A DNA stretch of 34,809 bases from an uncultured Burkholderiales bacterium (lineage in GTDB: Bacteria; Pseudomonadota; Gammaproteobacteria; Burkholderiales; Burkholderiaceae_C): the NCBI GenBank assembly GCA_903956845.1, contig CAJBOO010000272.1:1-34809 (forward strand). Direction: 5' to 3'. Shown here one piece after another: positions 8,283 to 16,931 of this stretch (positions are counted from its first letter, which is position 1; each line of letters opens with the position of its first letter). A program made the position numbers and the translations under genes. The notes below the pieces were generated by a model. The model saw only the letters and a program-made list of their open reading frames with translations. It did no database searches and was not told the origin of the DNA.

Positions 8283-9281
8283 TTAAATCTGTCCGGGGAC
8301 AAGTTGTTTTTCAATGCGCACGGCCACGTTCGAGCCCCGTGTGCCGATGTTGACCCCAAAGGAGGGGACGCCGTTGGCTGTCAATTGAGCCAGCTCGGGC
8401 TTCTTGAAGAACAGCATGTCGCCTTCCTTCATCGTTTCCAAATGGTGCAAAGTGGTTTTGACGTGTCCCATGACCACTTGAACATCGAGTTCAGAGTCGC
8501 CCACGGCCACGGCCAAGTCTTCGCGCCAAATCTTGTCGGATTCTTCGTTGCCGTCGCCTGAGGCCACACGGTTGCGCAACAAATCGCGCAACGGTTTCAA
8601 GGTGGCGTAGGGGTAAACCAAGTCGATGAAGCCTTTGCCGCCTGAAGCGGTCGCTTCGGCTTCAAATCGGCTGAGCACGACCAGGTCGTTTTCGTCGGCG
8701 ATTTGGGCAAATTGGGGGTTGATCTCTGAGCTGACTTGCTCGCAATCGATGTCCATGACTGGACCCCAGGCATCTTTCAAGGAACGGAAAAACACTTCCA
8801 AGATGATGTTGATGATGCGGGTTTCAGTGGCGGTGAACAAACGGCCTGGAGGCAAGTCGGAAACTCCCTTGCCAAAGCCGCCAAAAAAACTGTCCAGCGA
8901 GCTGAAGACCACATTGGGGTCGATGATGATGACTGAATTGCCGCGCATCGGATTGATGCGGATGGTGTTGACCGACAGCGGTGCCTTGAGCATGTGCAGG
9001 TAGTCACCGAACTTCATGATTTGAACCCGCGTGGGGTTGACCCGCGGGGTGGTTCGCAACACCTCAAGCAGCCCCAAGCGGAACATGCGGATGAAACGCT
9101 CATTGATCATGTCGATCGATGAGACGTTCACCCCCAGGCTGCTGTTTTCACTGGCCAGATCGTGCTTGCGCACGCGCACCTTGGTGTTGAAACCAGTGTC
9201 CGACTCGAGCGAGCCGTCTTTCAGCCCTTCGGAAAGGGCCGCCAGTTCTTCAGGGCTGAGTAAATTTTGACGTGTTGCCAT
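8283..9281 (-). CDS. fliM: FliM, flagellar motor switch protein
   Basis: C-ring protein that binds phospho-CheY and switches rotation direction. The 332 residues are normal for the family. The N-terminal CheY-binding segment reads LLSPEELAALSEG, a variant of the usual LSQDEIDALL. The middle domain (about 45-235) holds the FliG-binding region with GGFGKG (about 134-139), and the C-terminal SpoA domain lies at about 250-325. The gene starts five bases after fliL and is followed by fliN after 17 bases, so the three are surely cotranscribed. Confidence 0.96.
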   Translation of the reverse strand: MATRQNLLSPEELAALSEGLKDGSLESDTGFNTKVRVRKHDLASENSSLGVNVSSIDMINERFIRMFRLGLLEVLRTTPRVNPTRVQIMKFGDYLHMLKAPLSVNTIRINPMRGNSVIIIDPNVVFSSLDSFFGGFGKGVSDLPPGRLFTATETRIINIILEVFFRSLKDAWGPVMDIDCEQVSSEINPQFAQIADENDLVVLSRFEAEATASGGKGFIDLVYPYATLKPLRDLLRNRVASGDGNEESDKIWREDLAVAVGDSELDVQVVMGHVKTTLHHLETMKEGDMLFFKKPELAQLTANGVPSFGVNIGTRGSNVAVRIEKQLVPGQI

Positions 9282-9286
9282 GGACC

Positions 9287-9871
9287 TTACTGCATCACAA
9301 AGGAGGTGAACATGACTTCTTCAATGCCGCCGAAGTCTTCATACTCTTCCAGCATTGCATTCATCACATCTTTGAGTTTGACGGCGAGTTCTTTGCGGAA
9401 CTCTGGCTTGGCTGTTTCGGCTTCGGTGGTCTGACGCATCACGTCAAGCATGGCCGAGCGCAAAGCGAATTCATGTTTTTTGATGTTGTCAAACACACGG
9501 GTGTCGTAATGGGTCATGACAGCCATTTGCACCACCATGACTTTTTTCGAGCCGGTGATGTTGGTCATCAATTCTTTGTCGATTTGAAAGTAGTTCTTTT
9601 CAAAGCGGGTGGCTTCAGGCGCTTCTTTTTTCAATTTGGAAGGCGCTTCGTCCTTGGCCTTGGTGGCGGCGGCTTCGAGTTCCTCGAGCTTGTCCATCGC
9701 CGCCAATTCGGCTTTTTTCTCATAGTAGCCAGACATGTACAAAGTACCGAAAGCCACGCCGACCATGACCACAATCGCGCCAACGACGCCACCGATGATC
9801 AAGAGAATCGGTTTTTTCTTTTTCGGCTCTTCCGTGCCTTCTTCAGGTGCTGGTGCTGCTTCTGTTGCCAT
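9287..9871 (-). CDS. fliL: FliL, stator-associated basal body protein
   Basis: Single-pass inner-membrane protein that surrounds and stabilises MotAB stators. The 194 residues comprise an acidic and lysine-rich N-terminus (EEGTEEPKKKKP), one membrane helix at about 21-43, a charged Ala/Lys/Glu linker (about 50-85, probably helical), and a stomatin-like periplasmic domain ending in the family-typical EVMFTSFVMQ. The linker between membrane and domain is longer than in enteric FliL. CAGGAG precedes the ATG at good spacing. Confidence 0.93.
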   Translation of the reverse strand: MATEAAPAPEEGTEEPKKKKPILLIIGGVVGAIVVMVGVAFGTLYMSGYYEKKAELAAMDKLEELEAAATKAKDEAPSKLKKEAPEATRFEKNYFQIDKELMTNITGSKKVMVVQMAVMTHYDTRVFDNIKKHEFALRSAMLDVMRQTTEAETAKPEFRKELAVKLKDVMNAMLEEYEDFGGIEEVMFTSFVMQ

Positions 9872-9896
9872 GGGGTACTCCTGTTTATCTCAGTGT

Positions 9897-11549
9897 TCAA
9901 GCGTAATTGTCAAATTGCAAACTGTTGCTGTGACGCGGTCTGACCTGTCCAGCGGGTTCTTCAGTTGCTGCATCCGACAGTGTGACACGATTGTCTGTGC
10001 GTTCTGCCGGTTGATGCGAGCTGGATGACGAACCTGGGTGTTGGTTTTGACCCTGTCCTACCAACACTGATGCATTGTTCATGCCAAGTTGGCCCAAGGC
10101 TTCTTTCAAGCGCTGGCTGCCTGATTGAATCAGGTCTTGGGTCAGGCTGGTGTCGGCATTGAATTGCGCGGTCAATTGGCCGTCCCGCATTTCAAGTTGC
10201 ACATCCACCAGTCCCAAGGAGGCGGGTTTCAAGGCGAATTTCATCTTCCATTCGCCTGCATTGAGTTGGTCGTGCATCCGGCCAGCCAGTTCGGTGGCCA
10301 GTTTTTGACTGAGCTTGTCATAGGTCTCAGCCATGTTGGGTTGTGCGGCCAAAGCGGCGGCGGCTTTGCTGGCAGCGTGCGCGGCGTTGCTGGATTCGGT
10401 GGAACGCAGACCAAAGCCGTGTTCGCTCGGCGAGCTGCCATCCAGCGAAGTCAGGCTGTCGAATTCATTTTTCAACGCATCGATGTCTTCAGCCCGCAGT
10501 TCGGTGTCCATCATGGACAACACCGCCAAGGTACTCACGGGCATGGCATGGGCAGTCGCTGGCCCCGTGCTTGCCTGGAAGTTCAAGATGTCCAAGGTTT
10601 GGATGGTTGGGTTGAGATTGGCGTCAGGGGCCGGGCTTTGCGCTTTCAAGGCTTGAAAGTCCGCGCTGGAGACCGCCACATCGCTGACCAAGGCGTCCAG
10701 TGCGTTGGCAGTCAATTGAGCGGTTTGTTCAGGCAGCAAGGCAGGCACGCTCACACTCGCCAAACCTTGTATGCCCAGCATTTGCTGAGTCGACACCGTG
10801 GCAGCACCGGCATGAGCGGTGACTGCGGTGTTGCCAAACAAGGCCTGTACCTGGTCAGGTGCCAGTCCCATGGCCAATGCAAAGTCAGCCACGCTCTTGT
10901 CGTCTGGCAAGGGCTGTGTGGCAGTGATGATGTTGATGTGGGGGCCCAGCGGTATCGTGGTGAGTTCAGCCGAGCTGGTGCTTGCCAGGGCGGGATCTGC
11001 GTCCGCCCGCCAGGTGTCAGCGTTGGCATTTGCTGCTTGGCTGCTGGCAGACAGGGGGTCTGACGTGTTGGTGGTCGCCACCGAGCTGTCATGTGTTTCG
11101 GAGGGCAATGCCTGGTTCTCTGAAGCAGGCTCCGCGTTGACCGCCTTGGGGTTGTTTGCTGGGGCTTGATCGGCCAGCTTGCGTTGATCGTTTTGTTGAT
11201 CTGCGCGCAGGACAGCTTCTCGCTTGGCCTCGGCGTGATCCAGTTGGCGGTCATTCGATGGCTCGGTGCGGGCGGTATCTGATCGGGCAGGTTCGGCAGG
11301 CGCTCGTTGAACCTTGGATGGGGGGGCTTCAGGTCGGGCTGTGGACAGGTTTGCCGCCTTGGAAGCGGCCATTTCTTGCCGCTGCATGCTTTTGAGGGCA
11401 TTGACCTGGTTGCGCAAGAAAGCCGCAAAGTCTTCACCCGACAAGGTCCCTGCGGGTACGCGTGGCAGGGCATTGGCAGAGGGTTGCGCCTCTGTCAAAG
11501 GGTTGATAGGGGCCTGTGGCAGGCCTGAATGCAAGGCAGATAAGTTCAT
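9897..11549 (-). CDS. fliK: FliK, flagellar hook-length control protein
   Basis: Secreted molecular ruler that measures the hook and triggers the FlhB substrate switch. The 550-residue protein has a long low-complexity N-terminal and central region (1 to about 410) rich in Ala, Ser, Gln, Asn and Pro, as in the family. The conserved C-terminal Flg_hook domain (about 420-505) is marked by MKFALKPASLGLVDVQLEMR and RLKEALGQLGMNNASVLVG. A polar tail of about 45 residues follows. It is the first gene of the fliKLMN unit and is divergent from flhA, with a 214-base spacer holding candidate sigma54 promoters on both strands. A second FliK-like gene lies at 23960. Confidence 0.92.
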   Translation of the reverse strand: MNLSALHSGLPQAPINPLTEAQPSANALPRVPAGTLSGEDFAAFLRNQVNALKSMQRQEMAASKAANLSTARPEAPPSKVQRAPAEPARSDTARTEPSNDRQLDHAEAKREAVLRADQQNDQRKLADQAPANNPKAVNAEPASENQALPSETHDSSVATTNTSDPLSASSQAANANADTWRADADPALASTSSAELTTIPLGPHINIITATQPLPDDKSVADFALAMGLAPDQVQALFGNTAVTAHAGAATVSTQQMLGIQGLASVSVPALLPEQTAQLTANALDALVSDVAVSSADFQALKAQSPAPDANLNPTIQTLDILNFQASTGPATAHAMPVSTLAVLSMMDTELRAEDIDALKNEFDSLTSLDGSSPSEHGFGLRSTESSNAAHAASKAAAALAAQPNMAETYDKLSQKLATELAGRMHDQLNAGEWKMKFALKPASLGLVDVQLEMRDGQLTAQFNADTSLTQDLIQSGSQRLKEALGQLGMNNASVLVGQGQNQHPGSSSSSHQPAERTDNRVTLSDAATEEPAGQVRPRHSNSLQFDNYA

Positions 11550-11586
11550 ATCCGTTCAGTGGTTCCCATGGATGACCCAGTGAATA

Positions 11587-11603
11587 AGCAAGATTCGTGA
11601 CTG
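11587..11603 (-). promoter_or_regulatory. candidate sigma54 promoter for fliKLMN
   Basis: Read on the minus strand, the site is CAGTCACGAATCTTGCT. The CACG-N4-TTGCT part matches the sigma54 consensus YTGGCACGN4TTGCW with correct spacing, but the -24 GG is GT, which is a serious deviation. Transcription would start near 11576, 27 bases before the fliK ATG. Confidence 0.4.
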
Positions 11604-11673
11604 GTTAAGGTTTGCCGCTTGTTGCCGGTCCCACATGCACATGCAAGTTTTGGGCGCACTCCAGAACTTCAAG

Positions 11674-11690
11674 CTGGCACATCCATTGCT
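11674..11690 (+). promoter_or_regulatory. sigma54 promoter upstream of flhA
   Basis: CTGGCAC at 11674-11680, five bases, then TTGCT at 11686-11690 matches the -24/-12 consensus at all key positions. The predicted transcription start is near 11701, giving a leader of about 63 bases before flhA. It would drive flhA-flhF-flhG-fliA and the following gene. Confidence 0.85.
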
Positions 11691-11763
11691 TGATCATTCT
11701 GACGGCGCTGAAAAGCCCAAAAAAATGAATCCTTAACGTAACAAAAACCGCGACAAAAAGAAC

Positions 11764-13866
11764 ATGAGCACCTTAACCCTGTCAACGATTCGACAGAACT
11801 TGGCAAAGTTTGACTACACCGGCCTGGGCATCCCAGTCTTGGTGTTGTTGATCATGGCCATGTTGGTGCTGCCATTGCCCCCGCTTTTGTTGGACTTTTT
11901 GTTTACTTTCAACATCGTGGCCAGCTTGGTGATCATCATGATTGCCATCAGCACACGCAAACCGCTTGAGTTTTCTTCCTTCCCAACCGTCTTGTTGTTC
12001 GCCACCATGCTGCGCCTGGCCTTGAACGTCGCCTCCACCCGCATCATCTTGGTGGACGGCCATACGGGCCATGAAGCCGCTGGTAAGGTGGTCGCGGCCT
12101 TTGGCGAGTTTGTGATCGCTGGAAACTATGTGGTGGGTTTCATCATCTTCGCGATCTTGATGATCATCAACTTCATCGTGGTGACCAAAGGTGCAGGCCG
12201 TGTGTCAGAAGTGAACGCCCGATTCACCTTGGATGCCATGCCTGGTAAACAAATGTCGATCGACGCTGACTTGAATGCCGGCGTGATTGACCAACCCACG
12301 GCCAAAAAACGCCGCGAAGAACTCGCGCAAGAATCTGACTTCTTTGGCGCGATGGACGGTGCCTCTAAATTTGTGAGCGGTGACGCGATCGCCGGCTTGC
12401 TGATTTTGCTCATCAACTTGGTGGGCGGCTTGGCCATCGGTGTGATGCAACATGATTTGTCAGTGTCTGACGCTGGCAAAATTTACACCTTGCTCACCAT
12501 CGGTGACGGCTTGGTTGCCCAAATCCCATCGCTGTTGTTGTCACTGGCCACAGCCATCATCGTGACCCGCGTCACCACATCGGAGTCCATTTCCGAACAA
12601 GCCGGTACCCAGCTGGCCAATCCCTCTGCACTCTTCATTTCCGCCATCATCTTGACAGCACTGGGCCTGGTTCCAGGCATGCCGCACCTGATGTTCATCA
12701 CCTTGGCAGCTGCCACCGCAGGTTTGGGCTTGCTGGTCATCCGCAATGAAGTGGAAGAAGAAGCCACCCAAGAAGCGCAGGCACAAGCCGTGGCCACCAC
12801 CGAAGCCAACAAAGATTTGGACTGGGACGATGTCGATCAAGTTGACCTGATCGGTTTAGAAATTGGCTACGGTCTGATTCCATTGGTGAACCAAGAAACC
12901 GGCGGCGAATTGATGAACCGCGTCAAGGGCGTGCGCAAGAAATTGTCAGCCGAGTTGGGCTTTTTGGTGCAACCCGTGCGCATTCGCGATGACCTGAACA
13001 TCGACCCAGACACCTACAACATCGTGCTCAAAGGCGTGGTGCGTGGCAAAGGCGAAATCAAAGTGGGTCGCGAACTGGCCATCAACCCCGGACAGGTCTA
13101 CGGTGAATTGCAAGGCATTCCCACCCGCGAACCAGCCTTTGGTTTGGAAGCCGTGTGGATTGAGTCTTCACAACGCGACATGGCGCGCACCTTGGGTTAC
13201 ACCGTGGTGGATGCCAGCACCGCGATTGCCACCCATCTGAACAAAGTCTTGCGTGAAAACTCAGCAGACCTGTTGAGCCATGATGAAGTTCAACAACTCT
13301 TGGACAAGCTGTCAGCCAAATCACCTAAGTTGGTGGAAGAGTTGGTGCCAGGCAAATTGGCCCTGGGCGTGGTCACCCGTGTGTTGCAACAGTTGCTCGG
13401 CGAAGGTGTGTCGATCCGCGACATGCGTTCGATCGTGGAAACCCTCACCGAGGCCAGCGCCCGCAGCACCGACCCCGAACAATTGGCTGCTTATGTCAGA
13501 CCCAAATTGGGCCGCATGATCATGCAAAGCCTGGTCGATGAATCCAGCAACCTGTCGGTCATGACACTGGAGCCAGGCTTGGAACAGTTATTGCATAACG
13601 TATTGCAACAAAGCCAACCTGGACAACCGGTGGTCTTGGAGCCCAGTTTGGCTGAGAACCTGTTCAATGCGTTGCGCCTAGGCGCACGTGAAATGGAAGA
13701 AGAGGGCCATGCCGCCGTGTTGGTGGTGTCGCCTTTGATCCGTGGTTGGTTGTCCAAAGCGGTTCGTTACCGCGTGAACGACTTGACAGTGTTGTCATAC
13801 AGCGAGATCCCAGACGACCAATCGGTCAAGGTGATTCACACTGTGAACGCCATGAACCGCAACTGA
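11764..13866 (+). CDS. flhA: FlhA, flagellar export gate protein
   Basis: Inner-membrane core of the flagellar type III export apparatus; it couples proton motive force to export and presents chaperone-substrate complexes through its cytoplasmic nonameric ring. The 700-residue protein has about eight membrane helices in the first 330 residues, including the FHIPEP-family signature region around RLALNVASTRIIL and the cytoplasmic loop GRVSEVNARFTLDAMPGKQM. The acidic linker (about 335-360) and the FlhA-C domain follow. The Shine-Dalgarno is weak (AAAAAGAAC). flhB, which often lies upstream, is absent from this window. Confidence 0.97.
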   Translation: MSTLTLSTIRQNLAKFDYTGLGIPVLVLLIMAMLVLPLPPLLLDFLFTFNIVASLVIIMIAISTRKPLEFSSFPTVLLFATMLRLALNVASTRIILVDGHTGHEAAGKVVAAFGEFVIAGNYVVGFIIFAILMIINFIVVTKGAGRVSEVNARFTLDAMPGKQMSIDADLNAGVIDQPTAKKRREELAQESDFFGAMDGASKFVSGDAIAGLLILLINLVGGLAIGVMQHDLSVSDAGKIYTLLTIGDGLVAQIPSLLLSLATAIIVTRVTTSESISEQAGTQLANPSALFISAIILTALGLVPGMPHLMFITLAAATAGLGLLVIRNEVEEEATQEAQAQAVATTEANKDLDWDDVDQVDLIGLEIGYGLIPLVNQETGGELMNRVKGVRKKLSAELGFLVQPVRIRDDLNIDPDTYNIVLKGVVRGKGEIKVGRELAINPGQVYGELQGIPTREPAFGLEAVWIESSQRDMARTLGYTVVDASTAIATHLNKVLRENSADLLSHDEVQQLLDKLSAKSPKLVEELVPGKLALGVVTRVLQQLLGEGVSIRDMRSIVETLTEASARSTDPEQLAAYVRPKLGRMIMQSLVDESSNLSVMTLEPGLEQLLHNVLQQSQPGQPVVLEPSLAENLFNALRLGAREMEEEGHAAVLVVSPLIRGWLSKAVRYRVNDLTVLSYSEIPDDQSVKVIHTVNAMNRN

Positions 13867-13901
13867 TCACCACAACAATTTTTTGACCTGCGAGAAACAA
13901 A

Positions 13902-15362
13902 ATGGAACTCAAACGAATCATTGCACGAGACACACGTGCCGCCAATGAAAAAGCGGTGGCCTTGTATGGTCCAGACGTGCTCGTCATCTCCAGCAGCAAA
14001 GTGCGCGGTCAAACGGAATTGATTGTGGCGGTCGATGTCGCCCCCATGAACACAGAAGTCGCGGTGGCGGAATCCTTCGTGCCGACTGAAAAGACCTATG
14101 CACTGGCAGCCAAACAAGACGCTGAAGAAGCGGTGCCTGCCGTCGCCACTGGCTCGGCCAGTTTTGGCGAGGTCTTGACCGAAACCATGATGAGCCACAA
14201 GCGCCCCGCCAAATCGGCCAAGGCCGCCGCGGCAGAAGGTTTCGTTCCTGCGGCTTCATTGAAAGCCAAGGCCAAAGTAGAGCTGCAGTCTGACATTGAA
14301 ATCCCCGCTGCTGTCCAAGCCACAGCGGCACAAGCGCCTGCAGCCCTTGCTGTGGCGGCAACGCCAGTCGCCCCAACAACAGCTGCTGAGCATGACGAAC
14401 GCGACATGGTTCGCGGCAAAGAAATTGTGCAACTGGTGCGTGATGAACTCGCCAGCTTGCGCAAAGAATTCAAGTTGAGCCAACAAATGGCTTGGCAAGG
14501 TGCGGGTTTGTCTCGCAACTTGCACCCACTGCGCAATGCCTTGCAAGAAGCAGCCATTCCCGTTGCTTTGCGAGCCTTGTTGGTTGACAGTATTCAGAGT
14601 TTTGAAGAAGTCGACCCTGCACTCGACGAGATTCGCCGCCAGTTGTGTCACTCCATGCAACAAAGCCATGTGGACATTGCCGATCAAGGCGTGCACGTGA
14701 TGGCCGGCCCTTCGGGTGCTGGTAAATCCCTGATGGTGGCGCGTTTGGCACAACATGCCAGCGTGAATTTGGGTGCCGAACAAGTCGCAGTGATTAGCTT
14801 CAGCGACCAACGTGCGGGTGCCTGGAACCAAACCCAATTGCTGAGTGCGCAGTCTGGCGTGGATTGTTTCCGCGCCACCAATGCCACCACCTTGAAACTC
14901 TTGTTGGAAGAACACGGTCAACGCAAATTCATCATCATTGACACCCCCGGGGTGCAAATGGCTGAACGCGTGGCTGAAATTGCCCACCTGTGTGTGCAGG
15001 CCCAATTCCATGTGGTCATGCCAGCCGACGCATCGCAATCTTCATTGCGCCGACTGTTGTCTACCCCCACCATCCAATGGCAAAGCCTGATGATCAGCAA
15101 AATGGACGAGGCTACCCAGCCTTGGTCGCTGATCCAAGTGTTGACCGAAGGCCATGTGGGTGTGAGCACCATCAGCCGCGGCGAACGATTGGGCGAATGG
15201 AGCCGTCAGTTGCAAGTCGAGGAGTTGGTCAACGTGGCTTTGAGCAACTTGAGCTTGACCAATGTGGAACCCGCACACGAAGACATGCGCAGTACCATGG
15301 CCATGGCTTCGGCCAGAATCACCCGATTGGCATCACAACAAGCAGGGGCAGCACATGACTAA
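13902..15362 (+). CDS. flhF: FlhF, SRP-type GTPase for flagellar placement
   Basis: Signal-recognition-type GTPase that sets the polar site of flagellar assembly with FlhG. The 486 residues contain a basic N-terminus (MELKRIIARDTRAANEKAV, typical), a low-complexity middle (about 60-165), and NG domains from about 180 on. The nucleotide motifs are recognisable but off consensus: G1 is GPSGAGKS (269-276; usual GxTGxGKT), G3 is DTPG (347-350), G4 is SKMD (399-402; usual TKxD), and the usual DxYRxGAxEQL reads SDQRAGAWNQTQL. The last motif, normally G-x-x-VPxD, reads GERLGEWSR. This may mean altered GTP turnover. It overlaps flhG by eight bases. Confidence 0.92.
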   Translation: MELKRIIARDTRAANEKAVALYGPDVLVISSSKVRGQTELIVAVDVAPMNTEVAVAESFVPTEKTYALAAKQDAEEAVPAVATGSASFGEVLTETMMSHKRPAKSAKAAAAEGFVPAASLKAKAKVELQSDIEIPAAVQATAAQAPAALAVAATPVAPTTAAEHDERDMVRGKEIVQLVRDELASLRKEFKLSQQMAWQGAGLSRNLHPLRNALQEAAIPVALRALLVDSIQSFEEVDPALDEIRRQLCHSMQQSHVDIADQGVHVMAGPSGAGKSLMVARLAQHASVNLGAEQVAVISFSDQRAGAWNQTQLLSAQSGVDCFRATNATTLKLLLEEHGQRKFIIIDTPGVQMAERVAEIAHLCVQAQFHVVMPADASQSSLRRLLSTPTIQWQSLMISKMDEATQPWSLIQVLTEGHVGVSTISRGERLGEWSRQLQVEELVNVALSNLSLTNVEPAHEDMRSTMAMASARITRLASQQAGAAHD

Positions 15363-16182
15363 CCGTAAAACCACCGAAGTCATTGGCATTGCCAGCGGCA
15401 AAGGCGGCGTGGGTAAAACCACGGTATCCATCAATTTAGCAGTGGCCCTCGCGCAACGAGGCCATGATGTCATGTTGTTCGATGCTGACTTGGGCTTGGC
15501 CAATGCACAAATTGCTTTGGGTGCCCGCGCCGAATACAACCTCAGCCATTTTTTGGCCGGCCAAAAAACGCTGGAAGAAATCACCTTGACCACGCGTCAA
15601 GGCATTCAATTGATCCCCGGTGCCTCAGGCATGCAAGAGTTGGCTGCGCTGAGTCAAGTGCAGGCGGCAAGCATCGTGCAAGCCTTCAGCAACTTGGGTA
15701 AAAACATCGACTATTTGATTGTCGACGTGGCGGCGGGCATTTCCCCTTCCGTGTTGGCATTCTTGGGCGCTTGCCAGCGCCGGTTCATCGTGGTCCAAGA
15801 CGATCCCTCTTCCATTGCAGACGCCTACGGCACGATCAAGGTCTTGTCGCAAGAAATGCAGTTGGATGAAATTTACCTGTTACCCAACATGGTGGACACA
15901 CAAACCCAAGGCTGGAAGCTTTACCAACGCTTGAACGATGTTTGCGTTCGCTTCTTGAACGAGTCCATCCATTACTTGACCGCCATCGAGCGCGATGAAA
16001 TGGTGTTGGCCGCACTGAAAAAATACCAATCTGTCATGGAATTGGCCCCTGGTACCGCGGCTGCTCGCGACTTCCGCCGTCTGGCGGAGTTGTGCACGCA
16101 GTTGCGACCGATTGATCACCCGTCAGGTGGTCTGCAGTTTTTCATGGAACGTTTGCTGCAAGGCAATTCGGAGCAATCATGA
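15355..16182 (+). CDS. flhG: FlhG/FleN, MinD-like ATPase controlling flagellar number
   Basis: MinD/ParA-type ATPase that limits flagellar number, often by acting on FlhF and on a FleQ-type activator. The 275-residue protein has the deviant Walker A GKGGVGKTT (15-23), the switch I-like DADLGLANAQIALG, and the switch II-like DVAAGISPSVLAFL. The C-terminal region has basic and amphipathic stretches suited to membrane binding. Only about eight residues precede the first strand, so the DQAxxLR segment that stimulates FlhF in some species is not present, as in Pseudomonas FleN-like forms. The ATG at 15355 is chosen because it gives the family N-terminus; the frame extends upstream inside flhF. The stop overlaps fliA as ATGA. 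Confidence 0.93.
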   Translation: MTNRKTTEVIGIASGKGGVGKTTVSINLAVALAQRGHDVMLFDADLGLANAQIALGARAEYNLSHFLAGQKTLEEITLTTRQGIQLIPGASGMQELAALSQVQAASIVQAFSNLGKNIDYLIVDVAAGISPSVLAFLGACQRRFIVVQDDPSSIADAYGTIKVLSQEMQLDEIYLLPNMVDTQTQGWKLYQRLNDVCVRFLNESIHYLTAIERDEMVLAALKKYQSVMELAPGTAAARDFRRLAELCTQLRPIDHPSGGLQFFMERLLQGNSEQS

Positions 16183-16931
16183 GACCTCTTTCACCCATGA
16201 AGATGTACCAACAAGCCCGCCCGCAAGGCGAGGAGTTGGTGTTGGCCCACCTCGGCTTGGTCAAGCGTGTGGCATTGCATTTGAAGGCCCGCGTGCCTGC
16301 CTACATGGAGCTGGACGAATTGATCCAGGTTGGCATGATGGGGTTGCTTGAAGCATCCCGTGTGTTTGATGCCAGCAAAGGTGTGGATTTTGAAAACTTC
16401 GCGCACAGCCGTGTGCGTGGCGCCATGCTCGATGAAGTGCGGCGTTTGTCTTTTCTGCCACGCTCTGCCGTGGCTTTCAACAAGTCACAAAACGAAACGC
16501 TGCATGCTTTGTCGTCTGAATTGGGTCGCGCCCCAACGCAAGCCGAAATGGCTGAGTACATGGGCAAAGACCTCGAAGATTTCCAAAAAGAGCGTGGCAA
16601 AGCCCGCCGCTTTGAAACCTATTCCCTCGAAGTGGTGACCGAAGAGGTGATGAGCATTGCAGACGATTCCTCACGTCAACCCGATGTGATGGTCGAAGAA
16701 GCCGAATTCATGCAAGCTGTCACCGAGGCGATCAGTCAATTGCCCGAGCGCGAGCAGCTGGTGATGCAGCTCTACTATGTAGAAGAGCTCAACTTGAAAG
16801 AAATCGGTGAAGTGCTGGAAGTCAGCGAATCCCGCGTGAGCCAAATTTTGTCTGCCGTGGTCAAGAAACTGCGGGGCAATTTGCAGGTGGATGACAGCGC
16901 CGTCAGCAAACCCAGTAGGAGGGCCGCATGA
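16179..16931 (+). CDS. fliA: FliA, sigma28 factor for late flagellar genes
   Basis: Alternative sigma factor that transcribes class III flagellar genes and is held inactive by FlgM. The 250-residue protein shows region 2 (AHLGLVKRVALHLKARVP through FENFAHSRVRGAMLDEVRR), region 3 (about 105-150, SELGRAPTQAEMAEYMG) and region 4 with the helix-turn-helix LNLKEIGEVLEVSESRVSQI. Length is normal. A second possible ATG lies at 16197, but the first overlaps the flhG stop as ATGA. Its own likely targets in this window are the FliA-type sites upstream of fliS and flgM; flgM encodes its antagonist. Confidence 0.96.
   Translation: MRPLSPMKMYQQARPQGEELVLAHLGLVKRVALHLKARVPAYMELDELIQVGMMGLLEASRVFDASKGVDFENFAHSRVRGAMLDEVRRLSFLPRSAVAFNKSQNETLHALSSELGRAPTQAEMAEYMGKDLEDFQKERGKARRFETYSLEVVTEEVMSIADDSSRQPDVMVEEAEFMQAVTEAISQLPEREQLVMQLYYVEELNLKEIGEVLEVSESRVSQILSAVVKKLRGNLQVDDSAVSKPSRRAA

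Noticed and set aside
9272-9943. Long open frame on the plus strand opposite fliL
   Set aside because: It is the mirror of fliL and of the fliK end; the translation is rich in Phe and His and resembles nothing, while the minus strand encodes a clear FliL.
10125-11063. 312-codon open frame on the plus strand inside fliK
   Set aside because: Shadow frame of the low-complexity fliK coding region; no ribosome site and no recognisable domain.
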